Origin: Caballeronia sp. SEWSISQ10-4 2
Lineage (GTDB): Bacteria > Pseudomonadota > Gammaproteobacteria > Burkholderiales > Burkholderiaceae
Length of the DNA: 64,000 nucleotides
NCBI RefSeq assembly: GCF_030464885.1
Contig: NZ_JALPRJ010000033.1
Coordinates: 35,598-99,597, forward strand
Reading direction: 5' to 3'
In this document: positions 43,715 through 54,800 of the stretch, piece after piece
Layout of the letters: the number at the start of each line of letters is the position of its first letter
Numbering within the stretch: position 1 is the stretch's first letter
Notes under the pieces: generated by a model
Told to the model about the DNA's origin: nothing
Databases searched by the model: none
The model's input: the letters and a program-made list of their open reading frames with translations, nothing else
Translations under genes and position numbers: made by a program

Positions 43715-44719
43715 CTACTTGGATTGATTGACGGCCGCCTGCGCAGCCTTGCCAGCGACCTGCCCTAGTGCGATTCCGTTCAAACGAATCACTAGCCCAG
43801 GCACAGTAGTAATGTTCGCAATGCTATTCGGTATACCCGCCCAACTAAACATCGACGTGCCAAACATGCTGTTGTAAGCGCCTACCGTTGAGGCTGCCGC
43901 AAGCCCAGCAAGTGAAAACTTCTGCTCAAAGGAACTCGTGAAGCTTTGTCCTGTGTTGAAATAGTTGTACGTCGCATTTGCCGCCGCCGCAGCCGTATAG
44001 CTTCCACCTGACACTGCTGCGCCGGTCATTGCCGCCGTCGTCAATGAGTATCCTGCTTGAGCCGCTTTGTATGCAGCAAATGCATCGGATATACCCGCCA
44101 GCAACTCCGGACCATACGCTGCTATACCCAGTCCGCCCGTCAATCCCGCTGTGAGACCCAGTCCCAGCATCGGATTTGCCGTAGACCCAGGCAGAGCAGC
44201 TTGCTCCGGAGTCAACGCTCCCGATGCCGTTACAAGTTGGCCAGGATTAGATCGCTCAGCCGCTGTCGGCGAGAACAAAGCACTGCCGGTGGGACTCGAT
44301 GCAATGAAGTTCCCCGCCACCGCGTTGTATCCCGGTCCACTGGCGGCGGTAGCATCGTTAATGATGTAACCGGTACCAAGCAACATTTGTTGGGCTTCTG
44401 CAACCGTAATCGTCTTCCCAGTCTGTTGTTCATAATACGTAGCAAACGCGGCGGCGTTTTGTGCAATCCAGGTCTTCTGCGGCGGATGGAGCGTCGCGTT
44501 GTTCAACGCTTCATTCTGAGCAGCCTGTGCGCCGGCTTGTGCATTGGTTCCCGCCACGCCGGCCGCCACACCACCAGTCAGCGTCGCCAGTCCAGCAACA
44601 ATCGCGGTTTGAGCGGAATTAAGCGGTGCCCCAGTCGGATCGAGCGCGCCGACTACCAGCGGCGAGAGAACTGCGCTCGTGGCCCCGCCAATGGCACCAT
44701 TGCAGCAATGTTCAAGACT
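43715..44719 (-). CDS. Orphan CdiA-CT toxin cassette 2
   Basis: It has no start of its own. The frame enters right after the cassette 3 immunity gene with CCNGAIGGATSAVLSPLVVG (junction), then a Gly/Ala-rich pretoxin region. AAQNEALNN replaces the AAENETLNN of the other copies. A hydrophobic, Ala-rich C-terminal domain of about 200 residues follows (LGLGLTAGLTGGLGIAAYGP, FSLAGLAAASTVGAYNS). I recognise no nuclease motif; a membrane-active toxin would fit both composition and membrane immunity. It could become functional only by recombining into cdiA at the junction. Confidence 0.7.
   Translation of the reverse strand, partial: SLEHCCNGAIGGATSAVLSPLVVGALDPTGAPLNSAQTAIVAGLATLTGGVAAGVAGTNAQAGAQAAQNEALNNATLHPPQKTWIAQNAAAFATYYEQQTGKTITVAEAQQMLLGTGYIINDATAASGPGYNAVAGNFIASSPTGSALFSPTAAERSNPGQLVTASGALTPEQAALPGSTANPMLGLGLTAGLTGGLGIAAYGPELLAGISDAFAAYKAAQAGYSLTTAAMTGAAVSGGSYTAAAAANATYNYFNTGQSFTSSFEQKFSLAGLAAASTVGAYNSMFGTSMFSWAGIPNSIANITTVPGLVIRLNGIALGQVAGKAAQAAVNQSK
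44681..44700 (-). repeat. CDI cassette junction repeat, copy 2
   Basis: GGCCCCGCCAATGGCACCAT lies at the start of cassette 2 and is identical to copy 1 for 19 of 20 bases. Confidence 0.85.
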
Positions 44720-45005
44720 GAGACAAAGACTTCTTTACTCGTCGGTTCAGCCACCCAATCGCAAAAAGAACAAACGCAAACAATGGTCCGTAGGTCAACA
44801 TTCGATCGTCCAGTTGCGTAATAAACACGACATGTCCGTGATTGTTGAAAGGGACGACGTGTCCAGAAATCACATCCGGCACTGCTGGCGCGTTAATGAT
44901 TCGATTCGAAAAATACAACCCCACCCCCGTCGCTAAGCCGATAAGCAGCCAAAGCAACGCGGCAAGTCCCCGAGAGACAACTTTTTTGAGCGTTAAGTTT
45001 GTCAT
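44712..45005 (-). CDS. Candidate CDI immunity protein (cassette 3), membrane protein
   Basis: A 97-residue protein with two hydrophobic segments (LAALLWLLIGLATGVGLYFS; YGPLFAFVLFAIGW) separated by a short polar loop. The ATG overlaps the TGA of toxin 3 (ATGA), so toxin and immunity are translationally coupled. The immunity role is inferred from that coupling and the CDI context; no sequence family is recognised. Confidence 0.65.
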   Translation of the reverse strand: MTNLTLKKVVSRGLAALLWLLIGLATGVGLYFSNRIINAPAVPDVISGHVVPFNNHGHVVFITQLDDRMLTYGPLFAFVLFAIGWLNRRVKKSLSQS

Positions 45006-45605
45006 TTGCATACTAAATTGCCCGACTGTACGGTACACACCTTTGTGTTCGTTTGAGTTGCAGAGCCCCCGGCACCTACACCAAGCCCGAACGTAAGCCC
45101 GGCACCGTATGCAGACGAATCTAACGGAGATTTGCTAGTGTCTTGGAATACGTCGGCGCCTATATACCCGCCATCGCCAGCCCCGACGGAAACGTTGTTG
45201 AATGGTCCAGAGTAGCCTTGTATCGTTGACGCGCCCGGATAAACTCCCACGCTAACACCTACCGATCCAGCTCCGCCGGTACTTAAACCGGGCAGTACAG
45301 TGGACGGTGTATTTTTGTACATGCCAATGTTCCCGTCTCCATCAACCAATAAGCCGAAACCAAAAGCGTAATTTCCCCCGGTTCCAGGGATATTTAGGCT
45401 ACCAGAAAGGCCCACATGCGCCGCCCAATTATTCAAGGTCTCGTTTTCGGCAGCAGTTGCCGCACCAAGCGGATTTTGTCCCAGCGCTCCCGCAATACCA
45501 CCAGCGGTCAACATAGAGATTGCGACCAAGGCAGCAGGGGGAATATTGCCGTTACTGTCGATCAGCGGATTCACGAGCGCGCTCGTGGCCCCACCAATGG
45601 CACCA
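45002..45605 (-). CDS. Orphan CdiA-CT toxin cassette 3
   Basis: It starts in frame just after the TGA of the cdiA immunity gene, with the junction CFDGAIGGATSALVNPLID. It contains AAENETLNN and ends with a Gly-rich domain of about 130 residues (NYAFGFGLLVDGDGNIGMYK, VGVSVGVYPGASTIQGYSGP, YGAGLTFGLGVGAGG). The repeated Gly-hydrophobic pattern suggests a beta-rich or membrane-inserting toxin. It has no start codon and depends on recombination with cdiA. The family is not identified. Confidence 0.7.
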
Positions 45606-45606
45606 T
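45587..45606 (-). repeat. CDI cassette junction repeat, copy 3
   Basis: GGCCCCACCAATGGCACCAT lies at the start of cassette 3 and overlaps the stop of the cdiA immunity gene. Confidence 0.85.
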
Positions 45607-45827
45607 CAAAGCAGTTCGAAGATGCGAAACTGAGCAAGATCCTTTACAGAAACGCGCCCTGCATCGCTATCGACAATCACATTTCGACACTTGCAGGCAA
45701 CAGCGTGTTCAGGAAGCGATTCCAATATGCCGCCGCAATTAGCACACTCGTATCGAATGCGCGATCCAGCCGGATATCCCGTCGCCGCATCGAATGCCAG
45801 ATATTGTTTTTTGTCGTTTGGGTTCAA
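45606..45827 (-). CDS. Candidate immunity protein of the full-length CdiA (Cys-rich)
   Basis: About 73 residues from a TTG start (LNPNDKKQYLAFDAATGYPA). The core is YECANCGG followed by CKCRNVIVD, two Cys pairs that look like a small zinc ribbon. The tail (GRVSVKDLAQFRIFEL) is compact. It begins about 14 bp past the cdiA stop; the frame is open upstream into cdiA, so the start is uncertain. If CdiA ends in a TNT NADase, this should be its inhibitor, but it is smaller than the mycobacterial inhibitor IFT and may be unrelated to it. Confidence 0.6.
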   Translation of the reverse strand: MNPNDKKQYLAFDAATGYPAGSRIRYECANCGGILESLPEHAVACKCRNVIVDSDAGRVSVKDLAQFRIFELL

Positions 45828-45840
45828 GGTCGATTTACCG

Positions 45841-48800
45841 TCACTTTGTTGGGTTCGTGCGATTAAGCAGTTGCAGCGCGCCACTGTCCAAATAGTCTTG
45901 GATAGTCAAGGGTAACTGATGCTGTGTACCTAGGCCCAATTCGCCGAACCAAGGCGATGCCAGTCCTGTCGGAACATTTTGTATCGGCGTAATAACCTGG
46001 TACACACTCAACGGCTTCGATGCGTCCGTCCCCGAAGGCAACGCTCGCATGCCATACGGTACGTCTGCCGGAGCGACGAAGTTGCCATAGTCGACGAAGT
46101 TTCCTGACGCATCATAGAAACCACCGTATCGGCTTACGACGGCACCGGCATCCAACGTCTGATTTACCGACTGCGTAAAGAACCCACTATTCGGCGGCCA
46201 ATAGGTCTGAATTGCCGTGCTTGCAGTTGCACTGTTTGGAGCCACTTCAACTGCCGCTACCGATTTCCCGGAGGAACTGCCAACGAGAGCGGCCGCCCCC
46301 ACAGTTCCCACCAGCGATACGAGACCGCCGAAATCCGGATCATCGTACGGCAGCATCGAGCCACTCAGGAATGGCACATAGTCTGGATATCCCGGTAAAG
46401 CACCGTTCACCAGGTTCGGGACCGACTGTACGACGCCCAGCGCTGTGTTCCACGCCGCGCGTCCCGTATCAGTAAGCGCACTCGCGAGCGTGCCGCAGTT
46501 GTGGCCCTGCGCACACGTGTTGTTTAGCGTCTCGTTTTCGGCCGCAGTTGCCGCGCCGATCGGATTAGCACCCAGAAGACCAGCGACGCCACCACTTAGC
46601 AGCATCGTGGCAGCAGTAATCGCCGCCAGTTGCCCCTGATCTGTCACACCCTGCCCGCCGGTCACCCCCGTCGCGATCTCGTTGGCCGTTAACGCGCTCA
46701 CTGCCCCGCCAATGGCACCGCCCGCACACCCCGTGCCACTCGCTGCCCCCGCCGCACACCCCAATGCCGCGTGCGCCAAATCGTAACCAATGGAACCCTG
46801 CGCCAAAATCGAATTCGGGTCCTGGCCCGCATCGCCGATCGCGAATGCCCCCGCAGCAGCGGCCTCCTGCGTCAGAGCATTTTTCAGTGCATTACCAAAA
46901 CTCCCTCCCTCGATTGCTGTGCCAACGCCAGCCGAGATACCCGCTTCACCCAACATCGCCAAAGCACGGGTCTCAAGCGTCGAAGCAGTCGAAGCGCTTG
47001 CCTGATTCACCGTGCTGCCGATCGACGGATTGACGCCGGCAAGGCTGGCGAGCGAACTGGTAGGGCCGCCGACCGTCAACGGCACCGTTGAGAAGTCGAG
47101 TCCAGAGGTCGAGTTGTACGTAATGCCGTTCGTTAGCCCCGCAGTGATCGCCGCCACCGCACCCGTTTCGAACGCGCTGCCCCAATTGAGGCTTCCGGTA
47201 TTGGCCAACTGAGTGACCGCGCTCGACGTGAACCCGGCAATCCCTGCCGACAAGGCGACGTTGCCGAGACCCGCGGTCATCGCTGGCATCGCGACGCCCT
47301 CAGTCGTCGTCGTTGCTGCGGTCGCCGAAGCGAACGTGCTCCCTGCTGTCGATCCTAGCGTCGAGCCGACGACCGCGCTGGCCGCCCCGAACGTCATGAT
47401 CGACACAACCACGGCAAACGCCATCATGACCAGAGAGCTGGCCCCGAACCCGCCCATGGCGGTAAAGCTCGTATCCAGCTTGTCGCTGACCGTTGTCTGC
47501 GTGAAGTTCGATCCCAACTGCTGCTGCAACGCAGCCAGCATTTGCTGCGTACCCGCCTTATTCGCCGTGCCGTCGCCGTTGCGCTGCTGCAACGCTCCAC
47601 CGATCTGATTGAGCGTCTGCACATTCAGGTTCATGTCAGCCGCGCTCATGAACCCTCCCGGCTGAACCTCAGTGCCACTCGTCTTTTCGTATCCAGTGGC
47701 GGCAATGTACTGCCAGATATCTCCAACGTTGACCTGGTTCGCCTGATTGGTCAGCGTGCCAGTATTGACCGTCAACGTATTCGAGGCGGCAATGTTGCCG
47801 GTGTTAAGAATGCTTCCCTGTCCATCCTGGTTAAAATTGAGCGTGACGTTCTGACCGGTGATGTTCCCGCCTGCCGACATCGCGCTCCAGTTCTGCGGCA
47901 AGTAGACTTGCGGCATCAACGCAGTAACAGTCGGGCAAACAACCACGCCTGTCGAGATGCAACTCGGATCGGGCACGGTCTGCTGGACGTACCACAGCAT
48001 CGGCTGGGTTAACGCGTTGATCTGCGTCTGCGACAGCGCGTCGCCAAGCTGCAGATTGTTCTGTTCCGCGTAGTTGATGGCGTTCTGATACAGGATGGCC
48101 TTTTCCTGATCGGTGACCGACAGACTGGTTTTGCTGTCGTAAGACAGTCCACTCACAAAGCTGGCCTGGCCCGTCTGCTGCAGCGCCGCCTGCTGTAGCG
48201 TCAGGTCTTCCGCCTGTGGGCTGTAGTAGAAAAGCGTCGAAGATGGCTGCAGGCTCGCGGGCAGGTTGTCAAGCAACGTTTGTGGACCCAGCGCGCCCAA
48301 CGTCGAACCATCGAGCGAACCCGTGATGAATGACGCCTTCCCCGCCACCGGCGTGGGGAGCGGTGCGCCTACCGAGCGCGGCGTCGACAGGTTCAGCCCC
48401 GGTAGGTTCACCTGGCTCAATGAAATGACCTGCGAAGGCGCATTCACACGCGGTGTGTAGGTGTTCGCCGTGGTGATACCGTTAATGAGCTTCTGCCCTG
48501 TCAACGAGACGGACGTGCCGATCACATTGCCGACGTTCTGAATCTCTCCGGTCGACGTGATCGACAGCTTCGGGGCCTGGATCGTCGCCGCGATGTTGCC
48601 CACCGGCGTCGGCGGATCGATCGTACCGCCCGCGTTCGTATACGCGCTGCCATAAAGTGCCGTGCACTCGGCCGCAGAGCCGCAGGCCCAGACGTCGTGC
48701 CGCTTGTCGGAGCTGAAGTCGCCCGTCTCCTGTACCCAGTGCGAGTGCCAGTACGCGTTCAGCGTCTGGGCTTCGTTCACCACCGGGCCGGCCACGTTGA

Positions 48801-51800
48801 TCGACGCGCTCGTGCCGGCCGAGATCAGGCTGCCAATATTAGTCAGGCTACCCGCGTTGATCTGCAGGTTATTGCCCGCGCTGATCACCGACGAGTTGCC
48901 CGTTTGCTGGTCGACATAACCCTCGCAGTAGCTTTCCTTGTAACCACCAACTGTCATGCACCCGCTGTACTGCTCCTGTGCTCCGTAGTTCTGGTGAAGC
49001 GTTACGGGCGGCGGCAGGTTATTGGTGATTGCGCCAGATACATTCAGTGTGATGTTGTTGCCCGCGACGATGTTGCCCGACGTGTTGTTCAGGCTTTGCG
49101 CCGGTGTGGTCGAACTCGCTGTGGAGCCTACTCCGCCAATGACAATGTCATGGCCCGCGAGGAGGCTGCCATACGTGTTGTTGATCTGGCCCGCAGCAAT
49201 AACCAGGTCGTTGCCTGCAAACACCGTAGCGTTCTGCTGAGCATACGAGAATGTAGTCGTGCTGGGATTGCCACCGAGCATGGCATTGCCGGGCTGTGTC
49301 GTTGTGGTCGAATTGTATTGGCCTTGGTTGCTAAACGACTGCGCCCCACTGGCGTTGAAATTGTTGCCGGCATAGAGCAAGCCGCCGTTGACGAGATTGC
49401 CGCCCGATAAGGTCATGTTCCGGCCGGCTACGATCTGCCCTTGCGACCCGAACGTCGTGGTCGTACTAGTAACGCTTGGCGGGACATTAGCGCTCGGGTT
49501 AAATGAAACGCTCGACTCCGGCACCACTGTCCCCGATATGCCGACACTCACGGTTCCATAAATCCCGACAACGCCAAGCGCATTCATTTGCGCCATGAAC
49601 GCATCGAGCTGCGCCTTGTCGACAGTATCGACAATCGTCGCGGTGGCATTGCTCACCGGCGCGTTGTTGAGCGACTGCAAGTTCAGGTTGACGTCGAGTC
49701 CGGCGGAAATCGTGCTGCCGGCGTTCGACAGCGTGCCTGCTGTGATATTGACGCTACCACCGGCGGCAATCACGCCAGGCGACACCGAACCAGGCGCGGT
49801 GATTGTCCGATCGATTCCCGGCAAGGCGATGTCCTGGTGCTGCCCCGATTGCGAGTTGCCGACTTCCAGGTTTTGACAGGCGCTGGCATCGCCAAAGCAT
49901 GTACTTCCGCCGCTGCGAACATCGACGTCTCCGCCCGTCACGTTCGGCAGGAGCGTAGCGATCGTGGCCGTCGACGAAGTCTGATACAGATAGCAGTCAC
50001 CCTGGCTGTTCTGGCAGTACCAGCTATTCAACGTCCCCACGACAATCTTGGTTACCAGATCTGGATCCGCCGAGGCTCCGACCAGTTGCGTCGACGTTTG
50101 CGTCGGCCCCTGCAGCGCGTCGTTAATCACAGCGCCTGCAGTAATGCTGATATTGCCGCCGGCTGTAATCGTGCCGACCGTGTTGTACACAGTCGCGCCG
50201 GTATTCAGTGTGATGTTGCCGCTCGCCTGGGTGGTACCGTACTGATTGTCGTAGTTCCCACCGCCGTTGAACGTCAGGTTGCCTGCGCTCTCAACCGTGC
50301 CCCGGTTCGTCACGCTGCCATTTAGCGATAGCGAATCCCCAGCATGCATCACGGCCCCGGCAGCGTTGCTTAACGTGCCGTTAATAGTCACGTCGTTACC
50401 TATGACCTGACCGTAGTTGGTAAACGTTCCACCGGTCGTTAGCGTAAGCGGCGATGACCCGGTGATCGTTCCCGTATTGGTCACGCCGTTTATGCCATAG
50501 AGACTCGCGCCCTGCCCGCCATAATTCCACGTGCCGGAAACGCTGATGGCCGCCGCCGTGATGGACAACTGTCCACCCTGACTGATCGTGCCCTGCTGCA
50601 GCGGATCGAACGACACGTTGCCCGCGTTGATCGCCAGGTTGCGCTGCGCCAGCATCTGGCCGCTTGAGTTGACCAGCGAGCCACCGCCACCATTGATCGT
50701 GAGCGACAAATCGCCCGTCGTCGGGCCGCCCGGCACGTTGGGATTACCCGCAAAAATCAGGCCGTTCTGGTTATTGAGCGCACCCGTATTGATGGCGAGC
50801 GAGTTGAGGCCCATCAGCGAGCCGCCCACATTCGAAAGCGTGCCGCCAACCGTCACGTTCGTAGCAGAGCCGTTGACCAGGCCCGCATTGGTCAGGTTGG
50901 AGGCATTGAGCGTGGTCGTCGATGTCGATGCAAGCGATGCGCCGCCCGCATTCGTCAGGTTCGGCGCCGACACGAACAATGCACCGCCCGACAACACCTG
51001 GCTCGCGTTATAGAAGCCGTTTTGCGAAATCAGCGATGCATTGCCGACCACCGCCACTTCCGAGCCTGCCAGCGTCAGTTGGTTCGACGCGTTCGCGACC
51101 AGCGAACCGCCCGCGATCACGTTGCCCAGGGTGACGTTGGTACCCGAGAACTGCTCGTTTTGGGACGCGATGATGGTCGCGCCACTGGCATCGAGCGTGC
51201 CGGCGGCCGAGACGCTCACGCTCTTCGAACCGCTGATCGTTCCAGTCAATCCAACGTTCGCACCCGACAGCCCGATTTGCCCGACGACTGTCGTGTTGCC
51301 ATTCAAGCTGAGCGTTTGACCCGCATGCAGGTTCGCATCGCCATTAGCCGACACGCTGCCGACCGTCACGTTGCCATTCACACCGTTGACATTGACCGCA
51401 CCTGCGGATGCGATGCCAGCACCGGCGTAGACGCTGTTGCCGGCCACCGCCGTGAGATTGCCGCCGCTAATCGCGGCGCCGTTGAAGACGACGCTGTTGT
51501 TGTTGGAGGTCACGCCCACATCGCCGACCGCCGTCGTCGCACCGAGCGAAATGTCGCCGTTCGCGTTCGCGTGGAACTGGCCTGCGGTCTGCACCGCGCC
51601 AGTCGAGATGCCCGCGCCCGCGCTGATACCGATATCGCGTCCGAACGTGATCGAACCGGTGCTCACCTGGCCCGCCGCCCCGATGCCCGCCGAACCAAGG
51701 CCAAACAGCGGGCCGGCCGCGCTGATGTTGCCCTGCGCGTTCAGCGTCGTGTTGCCGTTCACCAATGCGCTGTTCAAGCCGATCGAACCGCCCGCGCTGG

Positions 51801-54800
51801 CGCCGAGGTTGCCCCCACTCGTGATGGCGCCTGCCACGCTCAGGTTGCCGCCGGCCGCGGATATCGACGTACTGCCGTTCGAACTGATCGATGAAGCGAA
51901 GCCCACGTTGCGTCCAGCTGCAACACTCAACGCGTCGAGGCTGGTTGCCGCACCCGCAACGGTTGCGTCGCGGGCAGCAATGATTGTCGTTGCGCCGCCT
52001 GAAACCGTCGCGCCGTTGACCGTCACGTCACCCGGAGCATGCTGACCATTCGCCTGCAACACGAGCGAGGAACCCGCTTGCGCCGAGCCGATGGCAATGG
52101 CGTTGCCCGCCGTGGCGTTCAGCGCGCCGTTGGTGCCGATCGCGCCCGCCACGTTGATCGAGCCGCCGGCCGTGATCGACGCTTGCTGGCCGAACGCGAT
52201 TGACGCTGCGCCAAGGCTGCCGCCTGCGTTGATCGTGCCGACATTCTGCGCCCCGATCGCACCGAGCGACATGTCGCCGCCGGACGTGAAGGCAGCGTTG
52301 CCGCCGGCCGTTGCCGTGCCGGTGACGGACATCGCCTGGCCGCCCGAGACGATCAGATTGCCCTGAGTGGTAAGGTTGGCCGCGCTGACACTCCCCGTCT
52401 GCGCGGAAAGCGTCAGATCGCCTGTCGAGTTGACATCGCCGACTGTCGCGTTGCGTGCGGCGGTGACGGTCGTGACGCCGCCGCTGTTCAACGCCCCGGC
52501 TACGCTCACATCGCGTGCACCGTTCAGCGCGATCGCACCGAGCGCCGTGCCGCTACCGAGGAGAGAGACGTCACCGCCGCCGCTTTGCCCGCGCGCGGTC
52601 ACGTTCAGCGCACCCGTGATAGCTTGCGCCGAGCCGAGTTGCGTGTTGTTTGCGCCAGTGACATCGACGCTCGCGCCCTGCAAGGCCCCGCTCAATACCA
52701 CGTTCTGGCCCGCGTTAAGGTTCACTGCCTGCGCGAACGCCATTGTGCCGGCGCCGCTCACGTTACCTGCCGCGGACAGTGTCCCGTTCTGTTGCCCCGC
52801 CAGCGTGCCTGCGACCGAGATATTAGCTCCGGCCTGGAGGTTCATGTCGTTCACGGCCGAGGCTTGGCCGCCAATCGCGATATCCTGCGCCGCCGCAACG
52901 ACGAACGCGCCGTTCGTGACAGCACTGCCGGCGATGGACGCATTGCCCGCCTGAGCCGTGACGCTCAAATCTCCGATCGACTGCACGGATCCGCCGATGG
53001 CCGCGTTGCGTTGTCCGCTGAGCGTGACCGTCTGTCCACCGGTCAAAGTACCCGACACGGAGGCGTCGCGCGCGGCGTTGATCGTCACAACGCCCGGCGC
53101 AGTGGCCGTGCCGGTAATGGATGCGTCACCGCTACCCGCCAGACCGTTGGCGTTCACGGTCAGCGTGCTGGCGGATACGACGTTATTCAGCGTCGCGTCG
53201 TTGCCGCTGGTCGCATTGACCGTGTTCGCCTGCAAGGATCCCGTGAGCGCGAGGTTACGTCCCGCGGTGAGTAATGCATCTTGCGCGAAGGCTTGCATAC
53301 CACCGCCCAGCACGTCGCGTGCGGCAGTGATCGTAGTGCCCGCTTCGCCAACCGTCACACCATTCAGCGTGACGTCGCGGCCAGCAGTCAGCGTCAACGC
53401 GCCAACCGCGCTGGTGCTTGCGCCAAGGCTCAAATCCTGACCGGTGCTCGCGTTCAACGCCGCACCACTGTTGAGACCGCCCGTCGCGTTAAGATTTCCT
53501 TGCGCCGCGAGCGTCATGGCACCAGTCGATTGAATCGCCCCCGCTACGCCGATGTCGCCGTGCGCCGTCACATTGAGCGTCGTGCCGCTGGCAAGCGTGC
53601 CCGCGACGTTCGCGTCGCCGGCTGATGTGACCGTCGTCGCGCCATTGGACGTAGCGCTGCCGCCTATCGATACGTTGCCCGTCTGCGTGGTGATGTTGAG
53701 ATCCGTACCGGCGCCGACCTTGCCGGCAACCGCGGCATCCTGAGCCGCCGATAACGTGGTCGCACCGTTTGACAGTGTGCTGCCGCTGACCGATACATTC
53801 CCGGTCTGAGCCGTGACGCTTAAATCGCCTACCGACTGCACCGCGCCGCCGATTGTCTCGTTGCGACCGGCGCTCAGTGTTACGTCCGGGCCGCCCGTCA
53901 GCGAACCGCTCACCGATACGTCGCGCGCAGCAGTCACGTTCACGGCACCCGGCGCGGCGGCCGTGCCAGTGATGCTTGCATCGCCCCCGCCCGCCTGACC
54001 GTTAGCCGCAACGCTCAAGGTACTTCCCGAGGTCACCGTGTTGAGCAACGCGTCGTTACCTGCGGTAGCCGTAACCTGATTCGCTTGCATCGAACCGGTC
54101 AGGCCGATATTGCGTCCCGCCGACAATCCCAGGTCTTGCGCTACGACCTGGGTGCCACTACCGAGCAGATCACGCGCGGCAGAGAGTGTCGCGCCAGCTT
54201 CACTGACAATCGCACCGTTCAGGACAGCGTCACGCCCGGCGTTAAGTGTCATGGCGCCGACCGAACTGGTGGCACCTCCCGCGTTCAGATCGAGGCCCGT
54301 CGCCACGTTCAACGTGCTTCCGCTCGTGACAGCGCCCGTCGCATTGAGATTGCCCTGGGCCGTGAGGTTCATCGCGCCGGTCGATTCCACCGTGCCGCTG
54401 ACACCAATGTCGCCTCGTGCGGCAATACCGACTGCTGCCCCGCTCGACAACTTGCCCGCGACGGTGGCATCACGCGCGGCGGTGAGCGTGACCGCTCCGT
54501 TCGCCAGCGCGTTGCCGGCAATCGACACATCGCCACTGGATGTAGATGAGTTGGCAGGCACGCTACCGTCGGCCTGCAGGTTGATCGTGCTGGCCGAAGA
54601 GATGTTGTTGAATGACGCGCTGTTGCCCGCGTGCGCTTGTACGGACTGGCCCTGGACCAGACCGCCCTGCGCGATATCACGTCCGGCGTCGAGCGTCGCC
54701 GCCTGCATGAAGGTCAGCGTGCCCCCACCGCCAATATCGCGCCCTGCCGTGACGATGCCCTGTCCCTGCCCGGCGAGCATGCCTGTGACGTTGGCGTCGC

